Below are positions 6,149 to 6,250 of a stretch of 6,250 bases of DNA, one piece after another. The number at the start of each line of letters is the position of its first letter. The first letter of the stretch is position 1. Position numbers and translations under genes: made by a program. Below the pieces are notes generated by a model. It saw nothing but the letters and a program-made list of their open reading frames with translations. It did not search any database and had not been told where the DNA came from. The stretch comes from Schleiferiaceae bacterium (lineage in GTDB: Bacteria; Bacteroidota; Bacteroidia; Flavobacteriales; Schleiferiaceae): positions 1-6,250 of the forward strand of contig JAKMGS010000103.1 of the NCBI GenBank assembly GCA_022424815.1, given 5' to 3'.

Positions 6149-6250
6149 ATGTTCTCAGTATATTCTTGTGGACTACTCGCACAAGATTCACCATCTGTCT
6201 CTAATTCTAATGATAGAAATCTCCTCACAGAAATTTACGATGGAACTCAT
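6149..6250 (+). CDS. Start of a probable exported protein, cut by the window edge
   Basis: From the ATG at 6149 the frame is open for 34 codons to the right edge. It begins MFSVYSCGLLAQDSPS, which looks like the end of a Sec signal peptide (hydrophobic core, then LLAQ before a polar Asp/Ser/Asn-rich stretch), as in many Bacteroidota exported proteins. The same frame is also open upstream to a TAA at 6098 and would read KIKLFTAI just before this Met. That is exactly the Lys-containing n-region a signal peptide needs, but no ATG, GTG or TTG precedes it closely. The true start may therefore be a non-standard codon, or the gene may be altered. The Cys at residue 7 (VYSC) could alternatively be a poor lipobox. 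The function cannot be told from this piece. Confidence 0.5.
   Translation, partial: MFSVYSCGLLAQDSPSVSNSNDRNLLTEIYDGTH

Overview
The window looks like chromosomal DNA from a Bacteroidota bacterium, probably a marine or freshwater member of the Flavobacteriales. Three things point there. Start codons lack Shine-Dalgarno sequences and sit behind A-rich leaders. One gene encodes a START-like protein that I recognise as common in Flavobacteriia. The likely promoters resemble the Bacteroidota TTG / TAnnTTTG type. This placement is inference; no rRNA or other marker is present.

Left part (1-2428, + strand): a three-gene run read in one direction and closed by a clear intrinsic terminator. It holds the 3' end of a polyprenyl-phosphate sugar-1-phosphate transferase (surface polysaccharide initiation), a complete 3-hydroxybutyryl-CoA dehydrogenase, and a secreted papain-fold (C1, bleomycin-hydrolase-like) peptidase. 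Spacings of 21 and 10 bases suggest co-transcription, although the three functions have no obvious common pathway.

Middle part (2409-3409, - strand): a two-gene operon, a START-like/SRPBCC protein followed by a PAP2-family lipid phosphatase. The genes overlap by one base (TAATG), which suggests translational coupling. The PAP2 gene runs convergently into the left operon, and its last codons are encoded by the terminator hairpin of that operon.

Right part (3505-6250, + strand): a major facilitator transporter divergent from the START-like gene, then a 375-residue multi-pass membrane protein with a soluble C-terminal part and an acidic Ser/Glu tail that I cannot assign, then the beginning of a probable exported protein cut by the window edge. 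This part is visibly more A+T-rich, especially from about 4717 on.

I see no mobile element, CRISPR array, RNA gene or phage gene. Most of the window is ordinary core or near-core genome. The least explained item is the 375-residue membrane protein at 4842-5969.
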